From Tetradesmus obliquus (Eukaryota; Chlorophyta; Chlorophyceae; Sphaeropleales; Scenedesmaceae): DNA of 64,000 bases. Where the stretch lies: assembly GCA_030272155.1 (NCBI GenBank), contig CP126195.1:5873001-5937000 (forward strand), in the 5' to 3' direction. The position numbers and the translations under genes are program-made. Positions 40,888-63,686 of the stretch are shown one piece after another (within the stretch, counting starts at the first letter, position 1; each line of letters opens with the position of its first letter). The notes beneath the pieces were generated by a model. That model saw only the letters and a program-made list of their open reading frames with translations. It was not told the origin of the DNA and did not search any database.

Positions 40888-41916
40888 GGCAGCAGAGGCA
40901 CCTGCTGACGCAGGAAGCACCAGATGATGAGGGAGCTGCTCCTCCCCAAACGCAGCAGCAACAGGATCAGAGGGACTTGCTGACCCAGGTAGCAGCAGAG
41001 GATGAGGGTGATGCTCCTCCCCAAATGCAGCAGCAGCTGGAGCAGGGGCAGTTGCTGGCGCAGGAAGCAGCAGAGGATGAGGGTGATGCTCCCACTCAAC
41101 AGCAGCAGCAGCAGGCAGCAGCAGAGGATGAGGGTGCTGCTCTACCTCAGGAGCAGCAGCAGCTGACGCAGGCAGCAGCAGACAATGAGGGTGCTGCTTA
41201 CTCTCATCAGCAGCAGGAGCAGCAGCAGTTGCTGATGCAGGAAGCAGCAGAGGATGAGGGTGCTGCTCTTCCCCAGCAGCAGCAGCATCATGAGCAGGAG
41301 CAGCTGTTGATGCAGGAAGCAGCAGATGATGAATGTGCTGCTCCTTTCCAGCAGCAGCAGCAGCAGCATGAAGATCAGTGGCAGTTGCTTATGCAAGAAG
41401 CAGCAGAGGACGGGGGTGCTGCTCCTCCCGAACTGCAGCAGCAGCAGCAGCAGCAGCAGAAGCAGCAGCAGTGGCAGCTGCTGGCGCAGGCAGCAGCACT
41501 GAATGCGGGTGCTGCTACTTTCCAGCAGCAGCAGCAGCTGAAGCTGGAGCAGCAACAGTTGCTGATGCGGGACGCAGCAGAGGATGAGGGTGCTGCTGCT
41601 TACCATCAGCAGCAGCAGCAGCAGCAGCAGCAACACCAGCAGTGGCAGCTGCAGGATGCATCAGACGATGAAAGTGTTGCTACTCCTCAGGAGCAGCAGC
41701 AAGATGAGGAGCATGAACAGTTGCTGATGCAGGAAGCAGCACAGGATACGGTTGCTGCTGCTTCTCAGCTGCAACAGCATGAGCAGAAAGAGCAATCGCA
41801 GCTTCTGAAGCAGGAGGCAGCAGAGGATGAGGGTGCTGCGGCTTACCAGCAACAGAAAGAGCAGGGGCACCTGCTGATGCAGCAAGCGGCAGTAGATGAG
41901 GGTGCAGGTGCTCCTT

Positions 41917-41951
<35 letters not shown>

Positions 41952-43401
41952 CAACAACAAGATCAGTGGCAGTTGCTGATGCAGGAAGCAGCAGAGGATG
42001 AGGGTGCCGCTGCTTCTCTGCAGCAGAAGCTGGTGCAGGGAGCAGCAGTGAATGAGGTTGCTGCTTCTTACCAGCAGCAACAGCAGCAGGGGCAGGCGCT
42101 GATGCCGGCGGCAGCACAGGGTGAGGAGGCTGCTCCTTTCCAGCAGCAGCAGCAACAGGGGCAGGCGCTGATGCCGGCGGCAGCACAGGGTGAGGAGGCT
42201 GCTCCTTTCCAGCAGCAGCAGCAGCATGGGCGGGTGCTGATGCCGGCGGCAGCAGAGGATGACGGTGCTGCGGCTTGCCAGCAGCAGCAGGAGCAGGGGC
42301 ACCTGCTGTTGCAGGAAGCAGCAGCAGACGAGGGTGCTGCTCCTTTCCAGCAGCAGCAGCAGCAGCCGCAGGAATATGAGTGGCAGTTGCTGATGCAGGC
42401 AGCAGCAGAGGATGAGGGTGCTGCTGTGTCTCTGCAGCAGCAGGGGCAGGTGCTGATGCCGGCGGCAGCAGCGGGTGAGGAGGCTGCTCTCCAGCAGCAG
42501 CAAGATCAGTGGCACTTGCTGACGCGGGAAGCAGTAGAGATTGAGGGTGCTGCTTACCAGCAGGAGTGGGAGCAGGAGCTGGTGCAGGCAGTGAATGAGG
42601 CTGCCGCTGCTTACCAGCAGCAGCAACAGCAGCAGCAGCACCAGGTGCAGATGCAGGCAGCAGCAGCGGATGCAGGTGCTGCTCCTTTCCAGCAGCGGCA
42701 GCAGCAGCAGCAGCAGCAGCAGCACCAGGTGCTTATGCAGAAAGCAGCAGAGGGTGCAGGTGCTCCTTCCCAACAACAGCAGCAGCGGCAGCAGCAGCAG
42801 CATCAAGATCAGTGGCAGTTGCTGATGCAGGAAGCAGTAGAGCACGAGGGTGCTGCTTACCAGCAGGGGCATGAGCGAGGGCGGTTGCAGGAAGCGGCAC
42901 TTGACAATGCTGCTGCTCGTTTCCAGCAGCAACAGGGGCAGAGGCTGATGCAGGAAGCAGCAGTGGATGAGGGTGCTGCGCCACCCCAGCAGCAGCAGCA
43001 GCAACTGCAGCAGCAGGGGCAGAGGCTGATGCAGGAAGCAGCACATGCAGAAGCAGCAGCACTGCAGTCCAGTCGGCGTGAAGTTGCTGCTGCAGCTGCT
43101 GTTGCTGCTGCTGCAGCACACGCCGACGCGGTTGCTGCCAACTCACAAGCTGCTGCTCAAGCTATGTTAGCAGCTGCTGCTGCATTTCTTGCGGCCTTAA
43201 ACCAAGTCCAGGCGCTGGGAGGCGACCTGTCAGACTCCGCACTCAATGCATTGAATGTTGGCTTTACTGCTGTGGTGTCTGCTTTGAAGGATAACAAAGC
43301 AGCAGATGATGAGGGTGCTGCTGCTTCCCAGCAGCAGCAGCAGCAGCAGGAGCAGATGCTGATGCAGGAAGCAGCAGTGGGTGAGGGTGCTGCGCCACCC
43401 G

Positions 43402-43432
<31 letters not shown>

Positions 43433-44073
43433 GCAGGGGCAGTTGCTGATGCCTGCAGCAGCACACGCAGACACATCGGCAATGCGCTTAAGCCGGCCTG
43501 AAGGTGAAACCGTTACTGCTGCTGCTGCTGCTGCTGCTGGTGAAGACACAAATGCTGTTGATGACAACATGCAAGCTGCTGCTCAGGCTGCGGCAGCTGC
43601 TCCTGGCACCTTTCTTGCGGCTGGTGGCAAGGTCAATGCTGCCTTGGACGGGCGCATCAGCCAGCAGCAGCAGCAGCAGGAGCAGCAGCAGCAGCAGCAA
43701 TGCGTGCTGCTGCAGACTTGTGATGCACAGCATGCAGCAGTTGCTGCTTGCGTGGCAGCAGCAGCCACAGCGGCAAATCCTGCGTTTGGCATGGGTGTGG
43801 CACCTACTGCTGCTGCTGCTGGTCGTGATCTCGCCTCATTCTCTGGATTGCGTAAGCGGCCAGCAGCAGCAGCAGCAGCAGCAGACAGCACCTGCGGCGC
43901 CACACCCGCAGCAGCAGCAGCAGCAGCAGAGGAGGCCATCACTGCTGCTGCCGCCAGGGCTGGGCCGCGTCAGTTTAAGCTGCTGCAGGGGCAGTCTGCT
44001 GCTGCTGCTGCTACTACTGCTGCTGGTGGTGGTGGTGATCTTCTTGCCCCTCATAATGAGGGAGGCAGCTGGC

Positions 44074-44104
<31 letters not shown>

Positions 44105-44567
44105 TGGTGACGCGAGAGGAGCTATGCCACTGCCAGCCGCAGACGCAGCTGCAGCAGCCCCTCATTTTGCTGCTGCTGCTGCTGCTGCTGCGGCTGCGGC
44201 TGCGGCTGCGGCTGCCGACAGGACTGTGCCGCGGCAGTTTGGGCTGCTGCAGGCGCAGCCTGAGCTCAAGCGCAGGTCGCATGTGGCAGCAGCGGCGGCA
44301 CACCCTGCCGATGATGCCAGGGTGACACCTGCTGCTGCTGCTGCTGGTGCTGAGGATGCGCCTGCTCCTCTCGCTGAGAAAAGCATCCAACCCGCAGCAG
44401 CAGCAGCAGCAGCAGCGCAGGAAGGCGCTCCTGCTGCTGCTCACAGGGCTGGGCCGCGTCCAATTGACTTGCTGTTGGGGCAGCCGGAGTTGAAGCGCAG
44501 GCGGCTGCTGCAGGCCATGCAGGAGTTGCAGGAGCTAGGGTACCACTTACAGCAGCAGACTTCGTAA
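36814..44567 (+). CDS. two-repeat MYB/SANT DNA-binding protein with giant Gln/Ala repeat tail, 2,011 aa
   Basis: Exons are 36814-38742, 40160-40230 and 40532-44567 (TAA); phases agree (6,036 nt). Residues 1-590 are Gln/Ala-rich. The first MYB repeat starts at about W595, with the second Trp at 615 and PGRTGPQCRERYLKH as recognition helix. The second repeat (W647, W668, ending MPGRTANCIKNRFNAV) is split between exons 2 and 3. It is probably a nuclear DNA-binding transcription factor. From about residue 720 on, the protein is mostly copies of a 20-30-residue unit of the type LLMQEAAEDEGAAPFQ followed by poly-Gln, then Ala-rich segments, ending RRLLQAMQELQELGYHLQ. Such tails are known in algal regulators and may be disordered activation regions. 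The MYB helix of exon 1 is echoed about ten times in intron 1. Confidence 0.85.
38790..39905 (+). repeat. ten tandem echoes of the MYB recognition helix and donor site
   Basis: The genuine exon 1 ends at 38742. Ten copies of its last 40-90 bp follow, at a spacing of about 90-135 bp. They encode versions of GPQCRERYLKHGAKEQR and are each followed by a GTGAG-like donor, near 38847, 38981, 39091, 39181, 39290, 39397, 39532, 39645, 39779 and 39891. Some copies also keep more of the exon (AAVAAQLPGRT). Higher-order duplication is visible: the blocks near 39410-39660 and 39660-39830 resemble 38740-39000. Confidence 0.95.
40070..40157 (+). repeat. (CTG)n tract forming the 3' end of MYB intron 1
   Basis: About 28 CTG/CCG units run directly into the acceptor ctgctag before exon 2 at 40160. 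The tract occupies the position of the polypyrimidine tract. Confidence 0.95.
40780..43480 (+). repeat. coding tandem repeat of MYB tail
   Basis: Some 30-35 imperfect units of about 60-90 bp encode LLMQEAAEDEGAAP plus poly-Gln of variable length. Two adjacent units around 42070-42220 are almost identical (GQALMPAAAQGEEAAPFQ twice), showing recent expansion. The rest diverge by substitution and by CAG-tract length. Confidence 0.9.
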
Positions 44568-44911
44568 TGCAGCAGCAGCCGCTGCAGGTGGTTGCAGATG
44601 AACCGCTGCCGCCAGCAGCAGCAGCAGCAGCAAGTGGGGGTAGTGGGGGTGGTGCTGCTGGGCAAGCAGCAGCAGCAGCAGCAGCAGCAGTGACGGCAAC
44701 AGCAGCAAAGGCAGCAGCAGCAGCAGCGGCAGCAGCACCTGCTGCTATTGGTGTTGGTGTGCAAGCTGTTGGGGCTGCTGACGTGGCAGAGCCTGGCAGC
44801 AGCCATGGCAGCAGTGGCGGCAGGCAAGCTGGGGCGATGTTGACTGGAGGCGCACAGCAGCAGCAGCAGCAGCAGCAGCAGCTGCAGCAAAAGAAGAGGC
44901 AGCGACAGTAG
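44567..44911 (+). other. 114-codon Ala/Gln-rich frame overlapping the MYB stop (TAATG)
   Basis: The ATG overlaps the last base of the MYB stop codon. The frame continues with the same Ala/Gln composition (runs of Ala, a final poly-Gln, ending KKRQRQ). It may be a former C-terminal part cut off by a frameshift, an alternatively spliced end, or simply triplet-repeat 3' UTR. Composition alone does not prove coding. Confidence 0.3.
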
Positions 44912-46547
44912 CCGCGGCAGCAGCATCGGTAACAAAGATGATGCTTCACTAGCAGTGGGGACGCGCACCAAACACGAGCGACAGCAGTGACTGCGGTGGC
45001 TGCAGGTGCCGCAATATGTCATGTGTGTTGCAGGTGCCGCATTATGTGAGTGCGAGGGCCGTGTTCTGTTTGCAGTCGTGCTGTAGGCAGTTCCGCAGCA
45101 CAGACTAGCAGGCAGGCAACAAATGTCGGTACAGAGGAAGACATACGAAGCACAAATTCAGCACGAGGTACACACAGTGCATGCTGAAATCGCATGGTCT
45201 GGCTGCATGCACTGCGCAGCGCTGCCTGCCTCACTGCTGGTTTCATCAGTGCGAAGGCAACAGCAGAGGCAGCAGCAGCAGCGGCCGCAGCAGCAGCAGC
45301 AGCGAAGGCAACAGCAGCAGCGGCAGCAACAGCAGCGGCCGCAGAGGCGCTGCCTGCCTCACCGCTGGTTTCATCAGTGCCGCGCCTGGTTTGAAAGCCA
45401 CGAGGGAGCCAGGTGCAGTTGCGGGTCTTTCGCTTGAGGTGCATATTTAGATTTAGAGCTGATGGCCTCATGTATTATGGCATCAGTTGATAGCCCTGCA
45501 AGGCATGGCACTCGTGGTGTTTGTTATTACTGCTGTGCAGTCACCTGGCAGATGATGACATGAACCGTGATCTTTGGACAGCCTGATTCATTTGTTCTGT
45601 TTCGGCATACCTTTTCCCTTTCCAGTGAGTTGCAAAGCATATGATTTCAAAGTTACCATGGCAGTCTTTACCATGGCAGTATTTATCAGTACATCTTTTT
45701 TTGGCGGGATGCCTAGAGTGCTTGTGTGGCCTAGTGCGTGTGGTTCAACTGAGTCATCAGTTACTGAGTGTGATTGGCACACAAGCTTCTATTGTATGTC
45801 AGGCAGCATATGCTCTTGCATGAGCCAGGACCTGGTGGCACTGTAGCTGCTTGCAGCTTCCACATCAACAGGTGTCTGTGGTGGCGTATGCCGCATGAAC
45901 ACAATGTGACCCCTCTATCTGGTCTCTGGACCTGTTAGCATTGTCTCCTGCACCGCATCACAGCCACGTGCTCTCCTTTCTGGAGTGCTACGGACACCAT
46001 GTTGTGTGCAACGGCACATGTGCCGATACATGTTGAGCTTTGAGTACTGCTGAGCATGGCACGCAGTGCAGGGCATCTGACTATGTCCACGCACAAGTGC
46101 TTATAGGCAGTGCTCGCATTGAAAAGCAGAGTGGATGTTGAGTTTGAGTTGATTCTGTTTAGTCAGCTTGACGCGCCATGCCGCCAGCATGCCATGCTGC
46201 CAGTGGGTGGGCCATGTACATGGCTACGTGGGCTTGCAGGTGTTGCAGCTTGCACTGGGCTGCGTGCTGCCATTGTAAGATTTGACTTCTTCCAAATGCT
46301 TCCGTGATGGTCATTGATAGTGGACACGCAGCACCGCTACCACTGTACACGCAGATGCCCGCCATCCAGTATAACATGATGATCTACCCAACGCGCATAG
46401 AACTCCAGCTAAACTGTTCAACGCGTACATACTGACTACGATGTGACATTGAGAGCCTTTTGAGTCAATCCGGTGCATCTTATTGCTTGTCGGTTTGCAA
46501 TGCTGCGCAGACCAGCACGGACGAGCGCGCACAGTGGATGACAGAAA
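44912..46547. other. intergenic region, no supported gene
   Basis: This separates the MYB and sulfatase genes, both on the plus strand. CAG-type repeats occur at 45260-45345. The remainder has ordinary composition with only short frames. The sulfatase promoter should lie in the last few hundred bases. Confidence 0.4.
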
Positions 46548-57292
<10,745 letters not shown>

Positions 57293-57493
57293 GCTTTGGC
57301 GGGTACCGTGCAAGGAACAAATAATTTGAAGTGTGTGATCAACTTGTGATGCGAAACTTGTTTGCTGGGCATACACATGCAATGCATGCACTGCGGGGCT
57401 TCAACTATATTTGTTTGGATGGAAGTCGTGTTTGGTGTTTGGCTTTCTGCTGTCAGGATGATGCCTGGCCCATAACCGGGTTATCAGGGTTTC

Positions 57494-57775
57494 CATGATC
57501 ATGTACACATGATCGTGCACATGCATGCATTGATCATGCATTGATCATGCACTTGCATGCATTGATCATGCATTGATCGTGCACATGCATGCATTGATCA
57601 TGTACACATGATCGTGCACATGCATGCATTGATCATGCATTGATCGTGCACATGCATGCATTGATCATGCATTGATCATGCACATGCATGCATTGATCAT
57701 GCATTGATCATGCATTGACAGTGCCGTGCATTGATCAAGCATTGATCATGCACATGCGTGTATTGACAGTGCCGT
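57494..57775. repeat. palindromic satellite of TGATCATGCAT and GTGCACATGCATGCAT units
   Basis: About 280 bp are built almost only from short self-complementary words (TGATCA, ATGCAT, TGCATGCA, GTGCAC) in higher-order units of about 30-50 bp. It lies about 200 bp after the sulfatase stop, so could fall in or after the 3' UTR. Confidence 0.93.
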
Positions 57776-60700
57776 GCATCAATGCAGGCATTCCATCAGG
57801 GTGGGATGAGGCGAGGGAAGGCACAGCTGACAGGCACGCATCACACAGCATATCCATACGGATAGCTGTCATGCATGTCAGCTTGGCAAAATTTTTACAG
57901 CTGTTAGCTATTGCATTTGCAGCACGCCACGCAGCATGCCAAGATGATCACGGTGATCAGTTGATGCGACTCAATAGCGAATTGGTTATGAACTGGGAAA
58001 GCATTGAGTACTGATTAGTCATGCTGAGCGATGAAGCACCAACAGATACATCCTGTTGTCATCCTATGTTGGCAACGCAGCGTGTCAGCTAAGTGCTCCA
58101 CAGAGCTTTGACTGCTTGCATGCACGGCTGCTTACATGACGTGTGTGCATGTGTGCCATTTAATCATAATCGCGGTGTGCAGCTTTTTGCCCAAAGGGTG
58201 CCATCAGAAGCTCAACGCATGCAGATGTGTGTGCACCACGTGGTGCACATTCGACCAGGCGGTATCAGATCTTACATTGCCGCACACAGTGTTACCAACA
58301 CTGAGTGTTGGTGTGTAGGTGTCAAATTTTGAAAGTTGATCAGAGGCACCAAAGAGTTTAGAACCTGATATTTTACTGCCCAATTTCCATATTTTCAAGG
58401 GGTTGCATTATACCAGTGTTCTTTGGTCATGCAGGTAACAGTCTGGAAAGGCTTACGGCAACACCAATGTTGCAATCATTGTACGTGTGTTGTCGCAGTA
58501 GATGTGCATGGTGCCAGCAGGGCAGGGTAAACAGCCTACACTAAGGACACACCGGCCCAGCTGCACGCAGTGCATGGGCACAGCACGCTGCAGTCACTGC
58601 AGTCACGGTGACGCAATTCTTAAACGTGCCTGGGCCAGCGTCCTGGGAGACATATGCGTACCCGTACGTAAAAGAAAAGTCAGTACACGGCAACTGACGG
58701 CCATGATCTCATCATCCCTCGGGCGCACAAAATTACACCAAGCTGACTGGCCCGATGCTCAGTATCTCGACTTGCCACATACTGACCCGTTTTGAGGGAG
58801 GCTAATGCAGAAGTAACCACCGTTGCCAAGCCAGCCGATACAGGCCCTGAGGGCTGCTCTGTGCTCGAAGCCTGCTGAATGTTGCAGCACTGATGCACAG
58901 CACGGCTGGACAGCAGCCACGCGTGACGTCTCAGTGCTGCTCCGATGTCGGCGCGGCGCATTTTGGCATCTCAAACACAGCAGCATGATGCTGTGCCGCA
59001 CACACAGGCTGCACAAACACGCGTGTGCATTCCCTCTCCGTTTTGGTCGCACTGCTTGCTAAGGTACATGGCTGTCAGAAGCAGCCGAAACATGGTGCCA
59101 CAGCCACCACGCGGCAGCAGCCATCCTCTGGCCATGCCACTACCCCTGGGCTGGGGCCCACAGGCAAACCAACACGCCTCAATCTTATGTGGACCGCGGC
59201 ACTGCCAGCTTGCCTGTTAGTGCGGGCAGCTGGCACAGACCATGCAAAGGAACAGTTAGAGACGACGCCGGCAATCCAGGTATGCAGCACACAGTGAGTG
59301 GTATGCGAAGCACTCATAGAAGCCTACTCGGCTTTATTCACATAGCCAGTGCGTCAAGCACGCTGAACAGAGATGGTAGCAAGGGCTCTCAGAGGCAGAC
59401 TGCCCATTGAGCCCCGGTTGCATACCGATTTCGTGTGCAGATCCAGCGCATATGTAAAAGATGCCGCTGAAACTGCAATGCATCCGGCAACCCCACAACA
59501 TGCGCAAAGTAAGTAATATGATCTGCCATTCTACGTATGAAATATGTGCTGTGGCTATACACGTGTCCAGCAGTGCTACCACCAGCGACAGCACCAGCGG
59601 TCAAAAACCCTACAACCATTCCAGAGCCCTGAACAACCCACATGCCCACAACAACGAACCCATTGTGATGCGTTTGGCCTGTGTGAGTGGTGACACACCT
59701 CGAAGGACAGTAGCATCCTGCTGCTTTGTCATGACAAGACAGAACGAGACACAGCTAGCCAAGGTGCTGTGTCACAACAACTGATAAGATTGGTGTGCAA
59801 CATCCTGGTTTCTCGCGAACGAGTACAACACCAAGTGACCTGACAGGTACAACAGAATAGTTTGATTTGCGACTGGCACCATAGAACTGCATCATTATCA
59901 TCAATCGCAAACCTCATGGCTGCCACCCGGTGTGACCTTTGCAAAACTATATCCCAGGTTGTCAAGTCCTGCTGGAAGCGCCGCCCAAACATGCGTACGC
60001 TGATGCCAGCACATCTCCACCTAACACCCGACACTGAAGTGGATCCATCAATGTAGCACCTTTGAGGTGTGAGTCACACCTGCCCAAGCCATCGTTTGCA
60101 CATGTAATCACATGCAATCCCAGACCAACCTGGGTCTTGGCACCCGAACCGGTTATGATGACGGCTGCCCACAAACATGGACATATTATCATGTCTCATT
60201 GATGAGAATCACTGGTGCCACCTCAGGTGGTACCGCACGGTGCGGGACGCTGTCCCGCTGAGCCAGTTCTAAAGCACCTGATCTGAATGCAGGCTGATAG
60301 CGTTGCAATCAGCGCTGACAGCATTGCAATGAGCGCCAGCCCTGTGAACACAGTTGGGTCTGTGTCACCCATCTAGCCTTGCCAACATGCCTTATCTGCA
60401 TGTGTACGCTACTGCGAGTGCTTGATGCAGGCGATGCGTGTGTACACTGCCGCACATTGCTGCATGCAGGTGATGCGTGTGTACGCTACCTCCCATGCTT
60501 GATGCAGGTGATGTTCCCGTTTCACGCCTCGGATGCATACAACCACCCCTGGTCCAGAGCCCTGGTGACAACCAAAAGCGTCATGTATGTGCCTTTCTTA
60601 CAGTCTGCATTCACACACTTCTTGAAAGTGTGTTGCAAGTGCCTAATACCGACTGTTGCAGCCTGCCTGGCGGGCCACCCACAGTTGATAGCGCCTTCTT

Positions 60701-61415
60701 CTTGTAAGCCCGTATAAGCCCACGCATTCCACCAGCTCAAGAACATCATTTTTGCGGCAACAACCAGCAGCAGCACAACAAATCCGCTGACTACACGTAC
60801 AACATGAAGCTGCCGCGAGCTTGCAGTTGCAGCATCACGGTATTCAGCACCACTGCTAATCACTCTGGCCTCTGTTCACTTGTTTGGGTTGAGTGGTGCG
60901 CCTGGTTTGACAAAAGTGCTTCTAGTAACAACATCGATTGCACAACGTATCGCAGACAAGGAGGAGTGGAGCCGCAAACCACACAATGGAATCCAGATGC
61001 ACTGCACGCAGTTGCATTTGAGCCACCGACTTCTGCCCAGTACTCACATATCACTGATACGACCCGGGGTCGACTCACTGGCCCAAGCAGTACAATGCAC
61101 GCTGCATATTATCGCTTGTCAGCTGCAGCAATCACATGCACAGACAAGCACCAGAGCCATGCCCTGCACCCCTGAGGCTGGATGGCAGGACCTTCGGTAT
61201 GTTGAAGTGGCATCATGCTACTCTATGCAGAGTGAGAAGTGGCGGCAGCCAATGCGAGGTGACAACGGCTGACGTGCAGCATCATACAGCATCTCCATTT
61301 GGCTTGCTGTCCAAAGGTCACAGCACTAGCGTAAAAGCAGTTTGTTTTATGAAGACCGAAGCAAAATGCAACCATGGCTGCATGCGACATAGTAGCCCTT
61401 GTACACCATCACAGG
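57776..61415. other. intergenic region, no supported gene
   Basis: This lies between the convergent 3' ends of the sulfatase and the nidogen-like gene. It is less triplet-rich than the gene regions. Short near-repeats containing gatgcgtgtgtac-type words lie at 60410-60510, and a small palindrome lies near 60226-60240. No reading frame shows recognisable motifs or splice context. Confidence 0.4.
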
Positions 61416-63686
61416 TCATTGACCTGTGTCCATTTCAGCACCCTGGTTCGTGATGATGAACTCCACTGGGCAAGCTTTGGAGCAACCATTGATTGAGCAG
61501 GCAAACAGCGCAACGGATGCCCATCCTGTGTATGCATTGTTGCTCAGCACAGGCGTGAAGCTCCAAGCTGTCTGGGCGAGGTTCCCGGGGATGTCCTTTG
61601 TGGTAGTAGGAGCACTCAGCCAGGCCCTGTAGCTTGCTGCAGGCACCCGCAAGGGGTTGTTGAGCAGGATGTCGCTGCCCATGTACATGAAGTACTGCGC
61701 GCTGCAAATAGCAGTGGCCCAATTCCGGGAATGCAGACCTCAGGGTTTGCACAGGCTGGCTCTTCCCCAAATGGATGTCGCTGCAATGTGCAATGACGTG
61801 TTGCTAACAGCGGGCGATGAGGCGCATCCTACCGATTTGCTGCAGCATTCATGACTCTGCGCGTGGATTGTCAAGTGCAACACAGCATGTGCCAACTGCC
61901 AGCAGCATGTTTCACAGCATGCGGCAGGCTGCCGCAAAAGGCAGCATTGTGCTGGGTAGGCCAGCAATGCTGAAGGTTATTCAATGCCTGAGGCTGGGCT
62001 CGCCAGGCCATGCAGTGCATGAAAGGCCAAGCTGGTGCATGACAGCAATGCACGCCATATGCTGCCATGGATGGCCAACAGTGACGATGTGATTACATGC
62101 GTCTTAAATATTGGCATGACAATGATGCTGGGTACGATGCAGCGGCATTGCTTGCTGGTGGCAGCTGTACTCCAACAAATAGCGAGTATTGCACACGGTG
62201 TCCGTATCAAACAAACACTGCACAGCTGGCATATGAGTTGTGTGAAGAGGTGCGGTGATTGAGAACAGAGCTGCACATCATCTCACCGTTCCCTCTGTAC
62301 CCAGGCTGCCTGCTGACATAGTCCAGTCCAGCTTTAGATCCGCCCTTTTTAAAACCGCGTTGGCAGTAGGGAAGGTGATCACGGGGCGCAGCGGGGCGCC
62401 CGGGTTCTGCACAAACTTCAAACAGAGTGACATGTCATTCCATGTTGCAGGGTTTTGGTAGCCATTCAGCTCTGGCCTGATCAGATATGCAAGCCCAGCT
62501 CTGAGTACCTCCAACCGGTAGCCGTATGTGGTAGTAGCTGACCCAGCCACACCTCCGTTGTATTTGATGCCTGCCGTCACGGTAAAAGCAGCAGCACATC
62601 ATAACAAACGCCATTTATCGACATTGTGACGTTTTGTCTTTCACTGTCGTACACTAAGAATAATTTTACTTACTGAAAACTACAATGTGTCAAACCCCAT
62701 GATGGCGTGTAACAATTGCAATAATATGGTCACGGACTAGGCTAGCTTTGAAGGCCGCCCCATGGGCGCCCATGCCAAGCCCCTCGGTGCTACTGCTGCG
62801 TCTAAGTTGCTTGCCCCACCTTGCAAGGCATGCAAATGCTTGCTGCTACTGCACTGCAGTACCCGGCGGGTCGCAAGTGATAAGCAACTCACCAATTGCA
62901 GCGAGGCTGCCCTTCGACTCTGGCGAGGCATGGACATTATTGTATATGTAGCCGATGTTTCCGTTGCTGAACAGGTTAACTTGGATCTGACCAACGAGGG
63001 TATCAGTGCCGGCCCTGGTGACCATTGAGTACTGAATGATGACATACTGATTGCTGGGGTCTTCGTAAGCTAGCACGCTATTCGCAAGGATGTCTGCATC
63101 CGCCATGGGCAGCAGCACGGCATGAACACTTGTGAAAGTGAATGCTGCCTTCAAGAAGCTGGCCTCACGCATGCTACGCAGAATCTCTGACTTTGCAAAG
63201 ACATGTTGCTTTGGGCTCCGACCATGTTGTACGTAGCTTGCACTCAGTGCATACAGTGCACAGGATGCAAACAACACGTCGGATTGCGCTCGCGCATCTG
63301 ATGGGCACGTCAAGAATAATTGGTGACCGTCGCGTCGACGCAATGCTTGTTGGGAGTGGCGCAAATCTATGAAGCATACTACTTTCTGTCAAAGAAAATT
63401 GCTGCGGTTGTCGTCTCCATCGCTCCAGGTCGTAAGCACGCGTTAGTTGGCATTGCATTCCAGACATTGTTAAGGGCGCAAGCCCCAGAACCCCGTCCAC
63501 CAAACACAACAAAGCCATTACTCATGACCCCCAGCGTGGTGTAGCTGTTGCCCACGGAGCTGATGCCATTGATGAAAGGGAGCGTGTAGTCCGTCCAAGT
63601 AAAGAGAGCTCGCTTGAGCAGCGTAGACGTTGCTGGGACATCTCGGCCTGGTGTGCTGCAATCAGTGAGCACCTGGTTTGCGATAG
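61416..63686 (-). CDS. secreted protein with nidogen-like (NIDO) beta domain; 5' end not resolved
   Basis: Exons in transcription order are 63686-63383, 63128-62893, 62570-62287 and 61694-61416 (TGA). Phases agree, 1,103 nt from an incoming phase-1 intron. The first exon encodes LFTWTDYTLPFINGISSVG, then SYTTLGVMSNGFVVFGG. The next has YVIIQYSMV and GQIQVNLFSNGNIGYIYNNV, followed by SLAAIGIKYNGG. This order (LPF, SNGFVxF, xFQVxLxxNGxIxYxY, AxIGI) is the nidogen-like pattern of extracellular proteins. The last exons carry several Cys and no membrane anchor. The donor after the first exon and the acceptor at 63128 are weaker than others. A Cys-rich open stretch at about 63750-63950 (CNPCTGDTC) may be an earlier exon; signal peptide and start are probably beyond the window. 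Confidence 0.62.

Noticed and set aside
41661-43121. 486-codon Cys/Leu-rich frame on the minus strand
   Set aside because: It is the antisense shadow of the Gln/Ala repeats of the MYB tail. The plus strand has the MYB domain and phase-consistent exons.
43504-44325. 273-codon Leu/Gln frame on the plus strand
   Set aside because: Out-of-frame reading of the same triplet repeats inside MYB exon 3.
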